A stretch of 31,805 nt of DNA from UBA2144 sp964506185. Its GTDB lineage: Bacteria; Patescibacteriota; Gracilibacteria; Peribacterales; Peribacteraceae. Positions 21,705 to 28,913 of the stretch are shown here, piece after piece. Under the pieces are notes generated by a model, which saw nothing but the letters and a program-made list of their open reading frames with translations, did not search any database and was not told the DNA's origin. Every line of letters starts with the position of its first letter. The first letter of the stretch is position 1. The position numbers were made by a program, and so were the translations under genes. The stretch lies in NCBI GenBank assembly GCA_964506185.1, contig CAZDKL010000021.1:1-31805 (forward strand). The letters run 5' to 3'.

Positions 21705-23615
21705 ATGAAGGAAATGCTCGAAGATGCGCTTAAAAACAGGCTCGAAAGAGACCTTACACCATCAGGTGAGGTCAAAGAGCGTATTTGGGGCAATATTCAG
21801 AATAGAATGAATAATGGAGAGGTCATGGAAGGAGTAAAGCAGGGATTGGTACCATCAGAGTCAACAAAAATGCGGGTTTGGGCCCGTATTTTAAATAGAA
21901 TCGAACAAAAGGAGAGCATAGATATACTCGAAAAGCTCAAAGTTCTCCTTACTCCTCCGCCGGAGTTAGGTCTGCATTTGAAGCAGAGATTTGGGCAGAG
22001 TCAAGCTGTTCCTGTACCCGTTAGGCATACTACTTTCAAGTGGGTAGCGGCTGCAGTTGTGATAGCCTTGTTTGTTAAAGCAGGTCCGGGAATATTCTTG
22101 GCTCCAAAACTGGAGGCTATGGATGCCGTTATGCTTATGCCGACCAGAGGGGAGGTAACAGTTTCTGTTGGAAAGCTATGGCAGCCGGTAGATGAGCTTA
22201 TTGAATTGGAACCAGGAACTATGCTTAGGACGCACGAAGGAGAGGCCAGTATAGTCTTCCGCGATGATTCGGTTATCAGACTTGCTCCATGGACAACTGT
22301 GCAAGTGCATGACACGCAGGATCCTGCAAACGACGGAGATAGTTCGGCAACACTTACATTGATCACAGGAAGCATTTGGGTTCAGGGTCTAATACCTTCC
22401 CCACTTAAAGGAGTAAGAGTACGTACAGATTTTGGATTGGTCACAGTGAATGAAGGAAGTGTTTCTATAGTGGAAGGAGATAAGGTGGCTGTTAAAGTTT
22501 GGGATCGCAGAGCTCGTATTCAAAGAGGTGATAGTGATATTCATTTGGTTGCCGGCGAAAGAACGGAGCTTTATGAAAAAGAAAATATTCTCGTCAAAAA
22601 AATTCCCGAAGCACATTACGAAGAGCGTTGGGCAAATCAAAACTTAGATCGCGATGCAGTACACCGCAGATCTATTGCGCAACTACAAAGGGAGCGAAGA
22701 GTGGCAAAAGCCGGAATTCTTCCAACATCAATCCTATATCCAGCCAAGAGAATTGCAGAGAAGATGGATGAACTTCTTACATTTGGTGAGGAAGCTAAAA
22801 CACAAAAGAAATTAGATCATGCGGGCGCACGCTTAGATGAAGCAGTTGCTCTTCTTGATAAGGGCAAAGAAGTGGAAGTTCAGATTTCATTGGAGGAATA
22901 CCGTGATTCTTTGTTAGCAGCTGCATCCGGTTCTGGAGACGCTCTTATTCGCAGTTTAATCGATCAATCTTTGGCAGCAGAAGCGAGTGACATCGCGGCT
23001 GTACTTCCAAATGATGATACTTATCTTATAAAGCAGGCCATTCTGGAGGTCAGTGCTTCTATTCCGGATGGCTCTGTAAGTTCTGCTGACGTGGAAGGAG
23101 TTTTGGTTGTCGATACCATCACTGCATTCATTGAAAAACTTGATCAGGAAGGTGCAAAAGAGCTGGAAGTTGTTTGGATTGATCTTTCCGATCACTTAAC
23201 AGTTCTTAGTTCCGATGAGTCAGATTTGCGTCCAGAGGTCAGAAAAGAAGCGCAAATGCTTCTCTCGGAATTTGCATTCTCTTTGAAGGAAATAAGTGCA
23301 AAAGGCGGAGCAGTAGATCCAACAATATTAGAAGAAGTAGGTGTATATCTTCCGCCGGAAACTGATTCTGTACCTGTACTTTCGGAAGAGCAAGTTATGG
23401 AGATCGTGCAAGGTATCCGCGATAGAATTTTCGTCTTCCATATGGCTAGATCACGTATTAATCAGCTAAAAGCAGAATTCAAAGCTTTGGCAGGACATCC
23501 GGATCAAGGCAGAATACTTCGAAAATTAAGATTTGTGATTCCGGACGGACCGGAAGAATTCCCACTAATGGTAAGAAAGGAAATTATCAGATTACAGTGG
23601 GAACGGGCTGCATAG
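21705..23615 (+). CDS. FecR-domain membrane protein with triplicated N-terminal motif, probable sigma regulator
   Basis: A 636-residue protein. Residues 4-98 contain three related units of about 30 residues: DLTPSGEVKERIWGNIQNRM, GLVPSESTKMRVWARILNRI and a weaker LLTPPPELGLHLKQRFGQ. One membrane helix follows (about 112-132, KWVAAAVVIALFVKAGPGIF). Residues about 145-290 are a FecR domain (GEVTVSVGKLWQPVDE; LEPGTMLRTHEGEASIVFRD; VRTDFGLVTVNEGSVSI). Residues about 335-390 resemble DUF5667 (SILYPAKRIAEKMDELLTFG, KLDHAGARLDEAVALL). The rest is helical, without cysteines. By gene order the cytoplasmic N-terminal repeats may bind the sigma factor and the outer part may sense a signal; this is inference. 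The classic zinc anti-sigma motif is absent. Confidence 0.8.
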   Translation: MKEMLEDALKNRLERDLTPSGEVKERIWGNIQNRMNNGEVMEGVKQGLVPSESTKMRVWARILNRIEQKESIDILEKLKVLLTPPPELGLHLKQRFGQSQAVPVPVRHTTFKWVAAAVVIALFVKAGPGIFLAPKLEAMDAVMLMPTRGEVTVSVGKLWQPVDELIELEPGTMLRTHEGEASIVFRDDSVIRLAPWTTVQVHDTQDPANDGDSSATLTLITGSIWVQGLIPSPLKGVRVRTDFGLVTVNEGSVSIVEGDKVAVKVWDRRARIQRGDSDIHLVAGERTELYEKENILVKKIPEAHYEERWANQNLDRDAVHRRSIAQLQRERRVAKAGILPTSILYPAKRIAEKMDELLTFGEEAKTQKKLDHAGARLDEAVALLDKGKEVEVQISLEEYRDSLLAAASGSGDALIRSLIDQSLAAEASDIAAVLPNDDTYLIKQAILEVSASIPDGSVSSADVEGVLVVDTITAFIEKLDQEGAKELEVVWIDLSDHLTVLSSDESDLRPEVRKEAQMLLSEFAFSLKEISAKGGAVDPTILEEVGVYLPPETDSVPVLSEEQVMEIVQGIRDRIFVFHMARSRINQLKAEFKALAGHPDQGRILRKLRFVIPDGPEEFPLMVRKEIIRLQWERAA

Positions 23616-23627
23616 ACGTTTAAATAA

Positions 23628-23745
23628 TCCAAATCCGAAACTCGAAATCCGAAACAAATTTGAAATAAGAAAAATCAAATTGGAGAGGTTTTGAGTTTGG
23701 AATTTTGAACTTCTAATTTGTTTAGTATTTCGGATTTAGGATTTT
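23628..23745. repeat. Inverted heptad repeats upstream of efp
   Basis: Left units are AAATCCG, AAACTCG, AAATCCG, AAACAAA, TTTGAAA; the right side ends CGGATTTAGGATTT, roughly complementary. It fills most of the 170 bases between the FecR gene and efp and could act as a bidirectional hairpin terminator. Confidence 0.75.
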
Positions 23746-23785
23746 TCCCTTGACCTGAACAATAGCTATTAGCAAACTCTATTAT

Positions 23786-24343
23786 ATGTACGTAATAGCA
23801 GAACTCAAAGCTGGTCGCGCTGTTGTTGTAGACGGTGAACCATTTCTGATCACTTGGAATAGGTTTAGCAAACAGGGACGACAAGGAGGGGTGATGTCTA
23901 CCAAGCTTAAGAACTTGAAGAACGGTAATGTTATTCAAAAGACTTTCCAAGGAAACGATAAGCTGGAGCCTGCGGATGTTGGATATAAGAAATGCCAGTA
24001 CCTATATTCATCAGGAGATAGCTTCACCTTTATGGATCTGACGTCATACGATCAGTTTGAACTAAGTTCAGATTCTATTGGAGATGGAGCTAAGTTCCTT
24101 GTGGACGGACAGGAAGTAGATGCTTTGATGTTCGCCGAAAATCCAATCGGCATCCAGCTACCGCCAACGGTCAGTCTGAAAATAATTGAAACCCCTCCCG
24201 GAGTAAAAGGCGACACTGCTGCTGGTGGCACAAAGTTTGCAGAGCTTGAAAGCGGAGCCAAAGTCTCTGTTCCATTGTTTATAAATGAAGGAGACACAGT
24301 CAAAGTGAACACGGAGACGGGGGATTATATGGAGAGGGTTTAA
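23786..24343 (+). CDS. efp: Elongation factor P, with Arg at the tip position
   Basis: EF-P binds between the P and E sites of stalled ribosomes and helps form Pro-Pro bonds. The 185-residue protein has three beta-barrel domains. The N-terminal domain has LKAGRAVVVDGEPFLITWNR, and the C-terminal end GDTVKVNTETGDYMERV is standard. The tip loop reads FSKQGRQGGV, placing Arg32 where E. coli has the modified Lys34 (VKPGKGQ). The loop is close to the Pseudomonas form FNKSGRNAAV, whose Arg32 is rhamnosylated by EarP. No EarP gene is in the window. Short distance and repeats upstream hide any clear promoter. Confidence 0.95.
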   Translation: MYVIAELKAGRAVVVDGEPFLITWNRFSKQGRQGGVMSTKLKNLKNGNVIQKTFQGNDKLEPADVGYKKCQYLYSSGDSFTFMDLTSYDQFELSSDSIGDGAKFLVDGQEVDALMFAENPIGIQLPPTVSLKIIETPPGVKGDTAAGGTKFAELESGAKVSVPLFINEGDTVKVNTETGDYMERV

Positions 24344-24422
24344 TTTTCTTTCTTTTGCAACAAAAGACTTCCTCTTTCTTTTTGTCTTGATACAAAAAGA
24401 AAGAGGCAAAGAAAAAGATCAA

Positions 24423-24565
24423 GGCAAACACAACTCACTCGTCGCGCTTTTCTCATAATCAGGCACTGGCTCGCAGAGACGAGTCGTCCGCTTTGTGCGG
24501 ACGCTCGCCATCTGCTCGCGTTATTCAACAAATGACCACTGGCTCCTCGTTCGGGTGTGTTTGCC
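24423..24565 (+). mobile_element. TIR element copy 1 (non-coding, MITE-like)
   Basis: 143 bases bounded by perfect 10-bp inverted repeats GGCAAACACA and TGTGTTTGCC. The inner core carries a GTCCGC/GCGGAC hairpin between GCAGAGACGAGTC and CATCTGCTCGCG. The copy at 30085-30233 has the same ends and core in the opposite orientation, while the linkers differ. No coding capacity. The claim of mobility is inference. Confidence 0.65.
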
Positions 24566-24596
24566 GGTTTGTGGTTAGTAATTAGAGTAGTGGGTG

Positions 24597-24738
24597 GGAA
24601 CCGCTCCATTGATTGTGAGCGGTTTCAGCCCCCAAATGCGAAGCGTAGCAAAAATGTCGTAGGAGATACGGAGGGGGATCATTTTTGCTGCGGAGCATTT
24701 GGTTTGGGCTGTTCCGCGAGCAATCACAGGAGCGGAAC
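24597..24738. repeat. Large imperfect palindrome
   Basis: Arms begin GGAACCGCTCC (24597-24607) and end GGAGCGGAAC (24729-24738). The inner arms are CCCAAATGCGAAGCGTAGCA then AAAATG, and CATTTTTGCTGCGGAGCATT then TGG. The centre is about 20 bases, near 24656-24679. Flanking T and A runs follow. Confidence 0.75.
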
Positions 24739-24822
24739 TTTTTTTTTGGTTCCTTTTTTTTGGTTACAAAAAAAAGGGACAAAGTCGTTTGTATCAATAC
24801 AAAAGAAAGGAGAAAGATAATA

Positions 24823-26262
24823 CTATTTCAACTTCATTTTTAGCATCTCATTTATCCTCGACGGATCCGCCTGTCCGCCGCTTTCTTTCATAACCCAACC
24901 AACGATTGCACCGATGGCTTGTTCTTTGCCTGCCTTGAAAGATTCAACGGCTTTAGGATTAGCTTCAATGGCTTTAGAGATCAGTTCCTCCATCTCACTT
25001 TCATCTACGTCCCTGACACCTTTGTCTTCGCAAATCTTCTCAACTGTCATTCCATCAACAATATCCTTCAGATATTCTTTTTCCTGATTCTTTGTAATAC
25101 GCTCATCGGCTATCAGAGCGACAATCTGCTCAGTCACAAACTCAACGTCAGGCTTCTCCTCACCATCATCAGATTTAACAAATCCAGCGAGTTGCGTCAG
25201 TACAATACTTCTTGAACGCTTAACGTCCTTAGTCTGCTCAGCAACTTTATCAAAAATAGATCTGAAGTAAGGCTGATCGATGAGCATTCGAACTTCAAAG
25301 TCCTCAAGTCCCATTTCCTCATATTTAGTCTTAAGCTCGCTTGGAAGTGCGGGCATATCGGCTTTCAACTCCTCTATATCCTTCTTTGTAAACTTAAGAG
25401 GAGGAATATCGGGTTCAGGGAAATATCTGTAATCCATCGCGGTTTCTTTGTCGCGGAGCATCTTAGTCTGTTCCTCATCATCAACCCAACCGACTGTAAT
25501 ATCATTCTTTAGCGGGCCTCCCTCTTCATCCCACTTCTTGTTGAGCCTCTTGATCTCATAAGTCAGAGCTTTCTCGAGCGACTTAAATGAATTTAAGTTT
25601 TTAATCTCGCTTCGGGGATTCAGTTTTTTAGACCCCTTCTTCCTCAGAGACACAGAAGCATCAAACCTCATCATTCCCTTGAACATATCTGCTTCCGATG
25701 CATTAACAGCAATCAAAATTCTTCTAAGTTCCTGTGCAAAGGCGACTGCTTCTTCCGGCGATCTTAAATCAGGCTCAGTCACAATCTCCATTAGCGGAGT
25801 TCCAGCACGATTGTAGTCACATAAAGTATTTGAGCCACGATGAGTCAGTTTCCCAGCATCATTCTCCATATGAAGTCTAGTAATTCCGCAAACTCTCTGC
25901 TTGCCGACTGTGTTTCCACTATCGTCAGAAATATTAAATTTAACTTCTCCTTTAAGTGAAAGAGGAAAGTCGTATTGGCTTATTTGAAATCCTGGAGGAA
26001 GGTCGGGATAAAAGTAATGCTTACGGTCAAAGTGATTCTCCTCTTGGATCTTGCATCCAATAGCAAGTGAAGCCTTCATGGCTTTTTTTATCGCTTCTTC
26101 ATTTGGAGCGGGGAGTGTGCCGGGGTGACCCATACAGATAGGGCAGACGGTTGTATTGGGCGGTTTACCAAATGCATCATTATCGCAACCGCAGAACATC
26201 TTGGATTTAGTGTTCATTTGAGCGTGAACTTCTAAACCAATAACGACTTCTAGGTTGGGCAT
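24823..26262 (-). CDS. gatB: Asp-tRNA(Asn)/Glu-tRNA(Gln) amidotransferase subunit B
   Basis: GatB activates the misacylated tRNA (Glu-tRNAGln or Asp-tRNAAsn) and receives ammonia from GatA. At 479 residues it is full length. It has VIGLEVHAQMNTKSKMFCGC at the start, CPICMGHPGTLPAPN, HYFYPDLPPGFQISQYDFPL, GITRLHMENDAGKLTH, YNRAGTPLMEIVTEPDL and DYRYFPEPDIPPL. The C-terminal YqeY-like domain ends NEMLKMKLK. CGC and CPIC are the zinc ligands. The ATG at 26262 is chosen over an in-frame upstream start, because the extension is encoded by hairpin repeats and a promoter lies just upstream. GatA and GatC are not in this window. Confidence 0.97.
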   Translation of the reverse strand: MPNLEVVIGLEVHAQMNTKSKMFCGCDNDAFGKPPNTTVCPICMGHPGTLPAPNEEAIKKAMKASLAIGCKIQEENHFDRKHYFYPDLPPGFQISQYDFPLSLKGEVKFNISDDSGNTVGKQRVCGITRLHMENDAGKLTHRGSNTLCDYNRAGTPLMEIVTEPDLRSPEEAVAFAQELRRILIAVNASEADMFKGMMRFDASVSLRKKGSKKLNPRSEIKNLNSFKSLEKALTYEIKRLNKKWDEEGGPLKNDITVGWVDDEEQTKMLRDKETAMDYRYFPEPDIPPLKFTKKDIEELKADMPALPSELKTKYEEMGLEDFEVRMLIDQPYFRSIFDKVAEQTKDVKRSRSIVLTQLAGFVKSDDGEEKPDVEFVTEQIVALIADERITKNQEKEYLKDIVDGMTVEKICEDKGVRDVDESEMEELISKAIEANPKAVESFKAGKEQAIGAIVGWVMKESGGQADPSRINEMLKMKLK

Positions 26263-26269
26263 TGATAGA

Positions 26270-26298
26270 AGGTTAACGTTATGAGGTTTAACAATCAA
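26270..26298 (-). promoter_or_regulatory. Promoter of gatB
   Basis: Minus strand: TTGATT (26298-26293), 17-base spacer, TAACCT (26275-26270), ending 7 bases before the ATG at 26262. Confidence 0.5.
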
Positions 26299-26307
26299 CA
26301 CGCTCGT

Positions 26308-26413
26308 CCCGCATTTTCGGGACTCGCTGTCAACACGTCCGCTAAGGCGGACTTTCGACAATCGACTTAATAGCTATTTAAAGCTCAAAAGTCGATTGTT
26401 GATTGTCGATTGT
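26308..26413. repeat. Hairpin and heptad repeats between def and gatB
   Basis: Three inverted repeats lie in a row on the plus strand: GTCCCG/CGGGAC around CATTTT, GTCCGC/GCGGAC around TAAG, and TCGACAATCGACTT (26355-26368) pairing with AAGTCGATTGTTGA (26389-26402). The last belongs to a GTCGATT/GTTGATT heptad series that encodes the final residues of def. Together they look like a terminator for def. Confidence 0.75.
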
Positions 26414-26869
26414 TGAGAGCGAAGCGTGCTTTTGATAATCCGAAATCAGAATATTATCCAAATGATCCACTTCATGCTGAACGATGCGAGCGTCCACATC
26501 AGAGAGTTTTCTCTCTTGTTCTTCACCCTTCTCATTTAGATATTTGATCGTAATTTCGGTAGGTCTTTCGACCTTTATATCAATACCGGGGAGGCTAAGG
26601 CAGCCTTCTTCCACAATATCAGTCTTTTCTCCGCGCCATGTAATTTCAACGTTGATAAGTACGTTAATTTTACCGTTAAACTTCGCCAAGCACATTCTAA
26701 GCGCATGGCCTACCTGATTGGCAGCAATCCCAAGTCCTCCTTCGTCCTTAAGGGTATCTTCCATGTCCTTCAAAAGCTTAAGGATATCCTTAGTTACCTT
26801 GGGAACCTTCTGAGTCTTTTGGCGAAGAATAGGATTATCGGTGCCGGTCTCAATTGGAAGAATTGCCAC
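26378..26869 (-). CDS. def: Peptide deformylase, tail encoded by a repeat
   Basis: It removes the formyl group from nascent N-terminal methionine. The three metal/catalytic motifs are all present: GLGIAANQVG (GxGLAAxQ), EGCLSLPG (cysteine ligand) and QHEVDHLDN (HExxH). At 163 residues it is of normal length. The start is GTG. The last 13 or so residues (LSTIDNQQSTFEL) are read from heptad repeats GTCGATT/GTTGATT and do not look like a native C-terminus, so the repeat has probably replaced the original end. It is upstream of gatB on the same strand. Confidence 0.96.
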   Translation of the reverse strand: MAILPIETGTDNPILRQKTQKVPKVTKDILKLLKDMEDTLKDEGGLGIAANQVGHALRMCLAKFNGKINVLINVEITWRGEKTDIVEEGCLSLPGIDIKVERPTEITIKYLNEKGEEQERKLSDVDARIVQHEVDHLDNILISDYQKHASLSTIDNQQSTFEL

Positions 26870-26883
26870 TTAAGTCAAAAAGT

Positions 26884-27012
26884 TTAGAGTGAATAGAAAG
26901 TTAAAAGTTAAGAGTGAAGAGTGAAAAGTTAGTTAATTCACCAAGAAACGGGCATATTCTATCATATTTTAAATAGCACTTTTAACTTTTAACTATTAAC
27001 TTTTCACTTTTT
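26884..27012. repeat. Inverted heptad repeats between the DnaQ-like gene and def
   Basis: The left arm (26884-26932) contains AAAGTTA, AAAGTTA, AGAGTGA, AGAGTGA, AAAGTTA; the right arm (26977-27012) contains CACTTTTAACTTTTAACT and TTTTCAC-type units, its reverse complement. They flank a 45-base non-repeated centre. The right arm supplies the stop codon of the exonuclease gene. Confidence 0.85.
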
Positions 27013-27582
27013 GGCCATTTGAATTGCACCTGCTCTCAATCTCAGATCTTCTATTGATCCAATTCCTCCAATTTCAATCATCTTAAGGAGCGCCTCCGCA
27101 GTCAATATAACGTCAGGGAGCGCCCTATGGCGCTCTTTTGGCAGCTCCAGCTCCAATCTTTGCCCAACAACATCCAAACTGTGCCTGAATTCGGTTGGAA
27201 ACACGCTTTGGCTCAGCTTCATCGTGCAAAAGTGCTCGGGAAGCTCGATAAATCCCCAGCACAGTTCCTTTTCGCGATTTAAGAATCCCATATCAAACTG
27301 AGCATTATGTGCGACCAAAAAAGATCCGGAAGCAAATTCCAGAAATCCGGGAAGTACCTGATCGATTGTAGGAGCTTGGGCCACATCATCATCGCTGATC
27401 TTATTTATCTGTGCTGCCTCGTGTGGAATAGGACGCTCCGGATTAACGAATTCATGAAAAGGATTATCTTTATTAAGCTTTCCATCCTCAATCTTCAGCG
27501 CTGCAATCTCTATGATTCTATGTCCTCTATTGGGATCAAGGCCGGTAGTTTCCACGTCGAAGACGGTCAGGGGAGGAAGCAT
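27004..27582 (-). CDS. DnaQ-like 3'-5' exonuclease
   Basis: DEDDh exonuclease of 192 residues. Exo I is TVFDVETTGLDP (Asp9, Glu11), Exo II is VAHNAQFDMGFLN, and Exo III is HRALPDVILTAEALL with catalytic His and Asp. It may be the proofreading epsilon subunit of DNA polymerase III or a stand-alone nuclease of the same family; a beta-clamp-binding motif is not obvious. The C-terminal residues and the TGA stop run into a heptad repeat. A -10 box (TATAGT, 27596-27591) lies 8 bases before the ATG. Confidence 0.9.
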   Translation of the reverse strand: MLPPLTVFDVETTGLDPNRGHRIIEIAALKIEDGKLNKDNPFHEFVNPERPIPHEAAQINKISDDDVAQAPTIDQVLPGFLEFASGSFLVAHNAQFDMGFLNREKELCWGFIELPEHFCTMKLSQSVFPTEFRHSLDVVGQRLELELPKERHRALPDVILTAEALLKMIEIGGIGSIEDLRLRAGAIQMAKK

Positions 27583-27590
27583 GGAGTGCG

Positions 27591-27596
27591 ACTATA
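27591..27596 (-). promoter_or_regulatory. -10 box of the exonuclease gene
   Basis: Minus strand TATAGT, ending 8 bases before the ATG at 27582; no convincing -35. Confidence 0.35.
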
Positions 27597-27644
27597 CAGG
27601 CCAGAAAGAAGCGGGGGTAGTGGATTATTGTTGACTAACATATG

Positions 27645-27700
27645 AGGAAGCAGAGGAATCAGAAGAAACAGAAGAAACAGAGGATATTATTGATTACAAT
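27645..27700 (+). promoter_or_regulatory. Purine-rich repeat and -10 box before nth
   Basis: A GA-rich run with repeated AGAAGAAAC units (about 27658-27680) is followed by TACAAT (27695-27700), which ends 6 bases before the nth ATG. A -35 is not apparent. Confidence 0.4.
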
Positions 27701-27706
27701 GTAAGT

Positions 27707-28339
27707 ATGAGAGTTGAAAGTATTATCAGAGAACTAGAGGAACTGTATTCTCCTCCAAAGTCGTTTCTTAATTGGAAGACGCCATTGGATTTAACAGTTG
27801 CAACGGTTCTGAGTGCTCAATGCACAGATGAAAGAGTGAATATGGTCACAAAAGAATTATTTAAAAAGTGCAGAAAAGCTCAGGATTACATTGATATGCC
27901 TCAGCGCGAACTCGAAAAGATTATTAGGCCGTGTGGAACATTCAGAGTTAAAGCTAAGTACATAAAAGGCTTAAGCCAGATTATTTCAGATAATCACAAA
28001 GGTCAGATTCCAAAAACTATGGAAGAATTAGTTAAGTTGCCGGGAGTCGGACGCAAGACTGCGGCGATAATTCTATATGCGGCATTCGGAAAACTTGAGG
28101 GCATTGCAGTTGATACACATGTAATGAGACTAAGTCAGTGTCTTGGATTGAGCACACACTCAACCCCCGAAAAGATTGAAAAAGATCTGATGAAACTTGT
28201 CCCAAAAAAACATTGGGGAAGGCTGAATACACTCCTTATCAGCCATGGCAGGGAAGTGTGTACAGCGAGGAGCAGAAAGTGTGAAAAATGCGTATTTAAA
28301 GCCAAATGCCCGGCTTCATTGGTAAATAAGAAAAGTTGA
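27707..28339 (+). CDS. nth: Endonuclease III (DNA glycosylase/AP lyase)
   Basis: It removes oxidized pyrimidines in base excision repair. The helix-hairpin-helix LPGVGRKTAAIIL contains the catalytic lysine, and AVDTHVMRLSQ the catalytic aspartate. The [4Fe-4S] cluster signature is exact: C-x6-C-x2-C-x5-C in VCTARSRKCEKCVFKAKC. At 210 residues the length is standard. The start is ATG at 27707 next to a TACAAT box. It is followed by a small unknown gene with its own promoter that overlaps the nth stop. Confidence 0.97.
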   Translation: MRVESIIRELEELYSPPKSFLNWKTPLDLTVATVLSAQCTDERVNMVTKELFKKCRKAQDYIDMPQRELEKIIRPCGTFRVKAKYIKGLSQIISDNHKGQIPKTMEELVKLPGVGRKTAAIILYAAFGKLEGIAVDTHVMRLSQCLGLSTHSTPEKIEKDLMKLVPKKHWGRLNTLLISHGREVCTARSRKCEKCVFKAKCPASLVNKKS

Positions 28340-28363
28340 CTTTTAGGCAATATAAAGTATAGT
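28336..28363 (+). promoter_or_regulatory. Promoter of the 146-residue unknown gene
   Basis: TTGACT (28336-28341), 16-base spacer, TATAGT (28358-28363), ending 9 bases before the ATG at 28373. It is among the strongest promoters in the window, and its -35 overlaps the nth stop codon. Confidence 0.65.
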
Positions 28364-28372
28364 GTACATGAT

Positions 28373-28813
28373 ATGTCGATGACTAATTCAAATACAGCGG
28401 AAGATTGCAGTAAGTACTCACCTGATGATTTTAGAGTGCCAGAGCATTTAGCGGGTGGGGATAAGCTTGTTACTGTTACTATTAGGCGCTCAATTTATGA
28501 TAGGTTGGGCTTGGACAAAAAGAGAGTATTTGTTGCACAAACAAAACCAGGTACAAAAACAGCAGATGATGTACAGGATAATTTGATTGTGGTTGCGGTC
28601 CAACCAATAGATTTTGCTGCAGGCAGAGGAGGATCACTTGAAGAAATTCACGTCGGTCATAGAGGCATAAGACCAAAAGATAAAGTAATGTTTAAGCCTG
28701 AAAATTTGCTTCAGCATGGATGGGGAGGATTGATGAATTGGATTGGACGAATACGCAAGTCCCGTTGGGAAAAGCGCAATTCCAATGGTCAGCAAGCCGA
28801 AGCGGAAATGTAA
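28373..28813 (+). CDS. Hypothetical protein, 146 residues
   Basis: Unknown function. The central part (about 25-110) looks like a small beta-rich domain: DKLVTVTIRRSIYDRLGLDK, VFVAQTKPG, DNLIVVAVQPIDF and RPKDKVMFKPENLL. The C-terminus has an amphipathic aromatic stretch (GWGGLMNWIGRIRKSRWEKR) ending in a polar tail, which may touch the membrane or a partner. No signal peptide. It has its own strong promoter and lies between nth and thyA. In-frame coding to the stop and the promoter position support it as real. Confidence 0.68.
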   Translation: MSMTNSNTAEDCSKYSPDDFRVPEHLAGGDKLVTVTIRRSIYDRLGLDKKRVFVAQTKPGTKTADDVQDNLIVVAVQPIDFAAGRGGSLEEIHVGHRGIRPKDKVMFKPENLLQHGWGGLMNWIGRIRKSRWEKRNSNGQQAEAEM

Positions 28814-28875
28814 TATCCCTCACCGATTAGGATTAAGGTGGAGGTTTGTGAGTGTTATTTCGTCACTGTGTTCGC

Positions 28876-28904
28876 TTGTTTCAAGTTGTTATAAGAGATA
28901 GGAT
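28876..28904 (+). promoter_or_regulatory. Putative promoter of thyA
   Basis: TTGTTT, 17-base spacer, TAGGAT, ending 9 bases before the ATG at 28914. Confidence 0.4.
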
Positions 28905-28913
28905 TAATCACCC

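Larger units (their letters stand above)
24344..24822. repeat. Composite palindromic repeat region 1 (efp-gatB)
   Basis: This 479-base gene-free stretch consists of hairpins and two large palindromic elements. In order: a small hairpin TCTTTTG/CAAAAGA after efp; a 15-bp-stem hairpin (24371-24406) whose loop carries CTTGAT; a 143-base element with terminal inverted repeats (24423-24565); an imperfect palindrome of about 140 bases (24597-24738); an AT hairpin CCTTTTTTTT/AAAAAAAAGG; and a terminal TTTGTAT/ATACAAA hairpin (24788-24803). Apparent frames within it are not protein-like. The bulk is shared, partly inverted, with 29832-30290. Confidence 0.85.

Noticed and set aside
23751..23785. Promoter of efp from TTGACC and TATTAT
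   Set aside because: The spacing is 24 bases and the TATTAT touches the ATG, so it does not fit a sigma-70-type promoter.
24557..24893. Open frames within repeat region 1
   Set aside because: Low-complexity and repeat-derived (runs of Phe/Lys), no family resemblance, and partly antisense to gatB.
26263..26361. 33-residue N-terminal extension of gatB
   Set aside because: Encoded by hairpin repeats; the family start is VIGLEVHAQ, and a promoter lies between the two starts.
26884..27012. Possible CRISPR array in the heptad repeats
   Set aside because: Units are 7 bases without spacers, and the arms are inverted; no cas genes.
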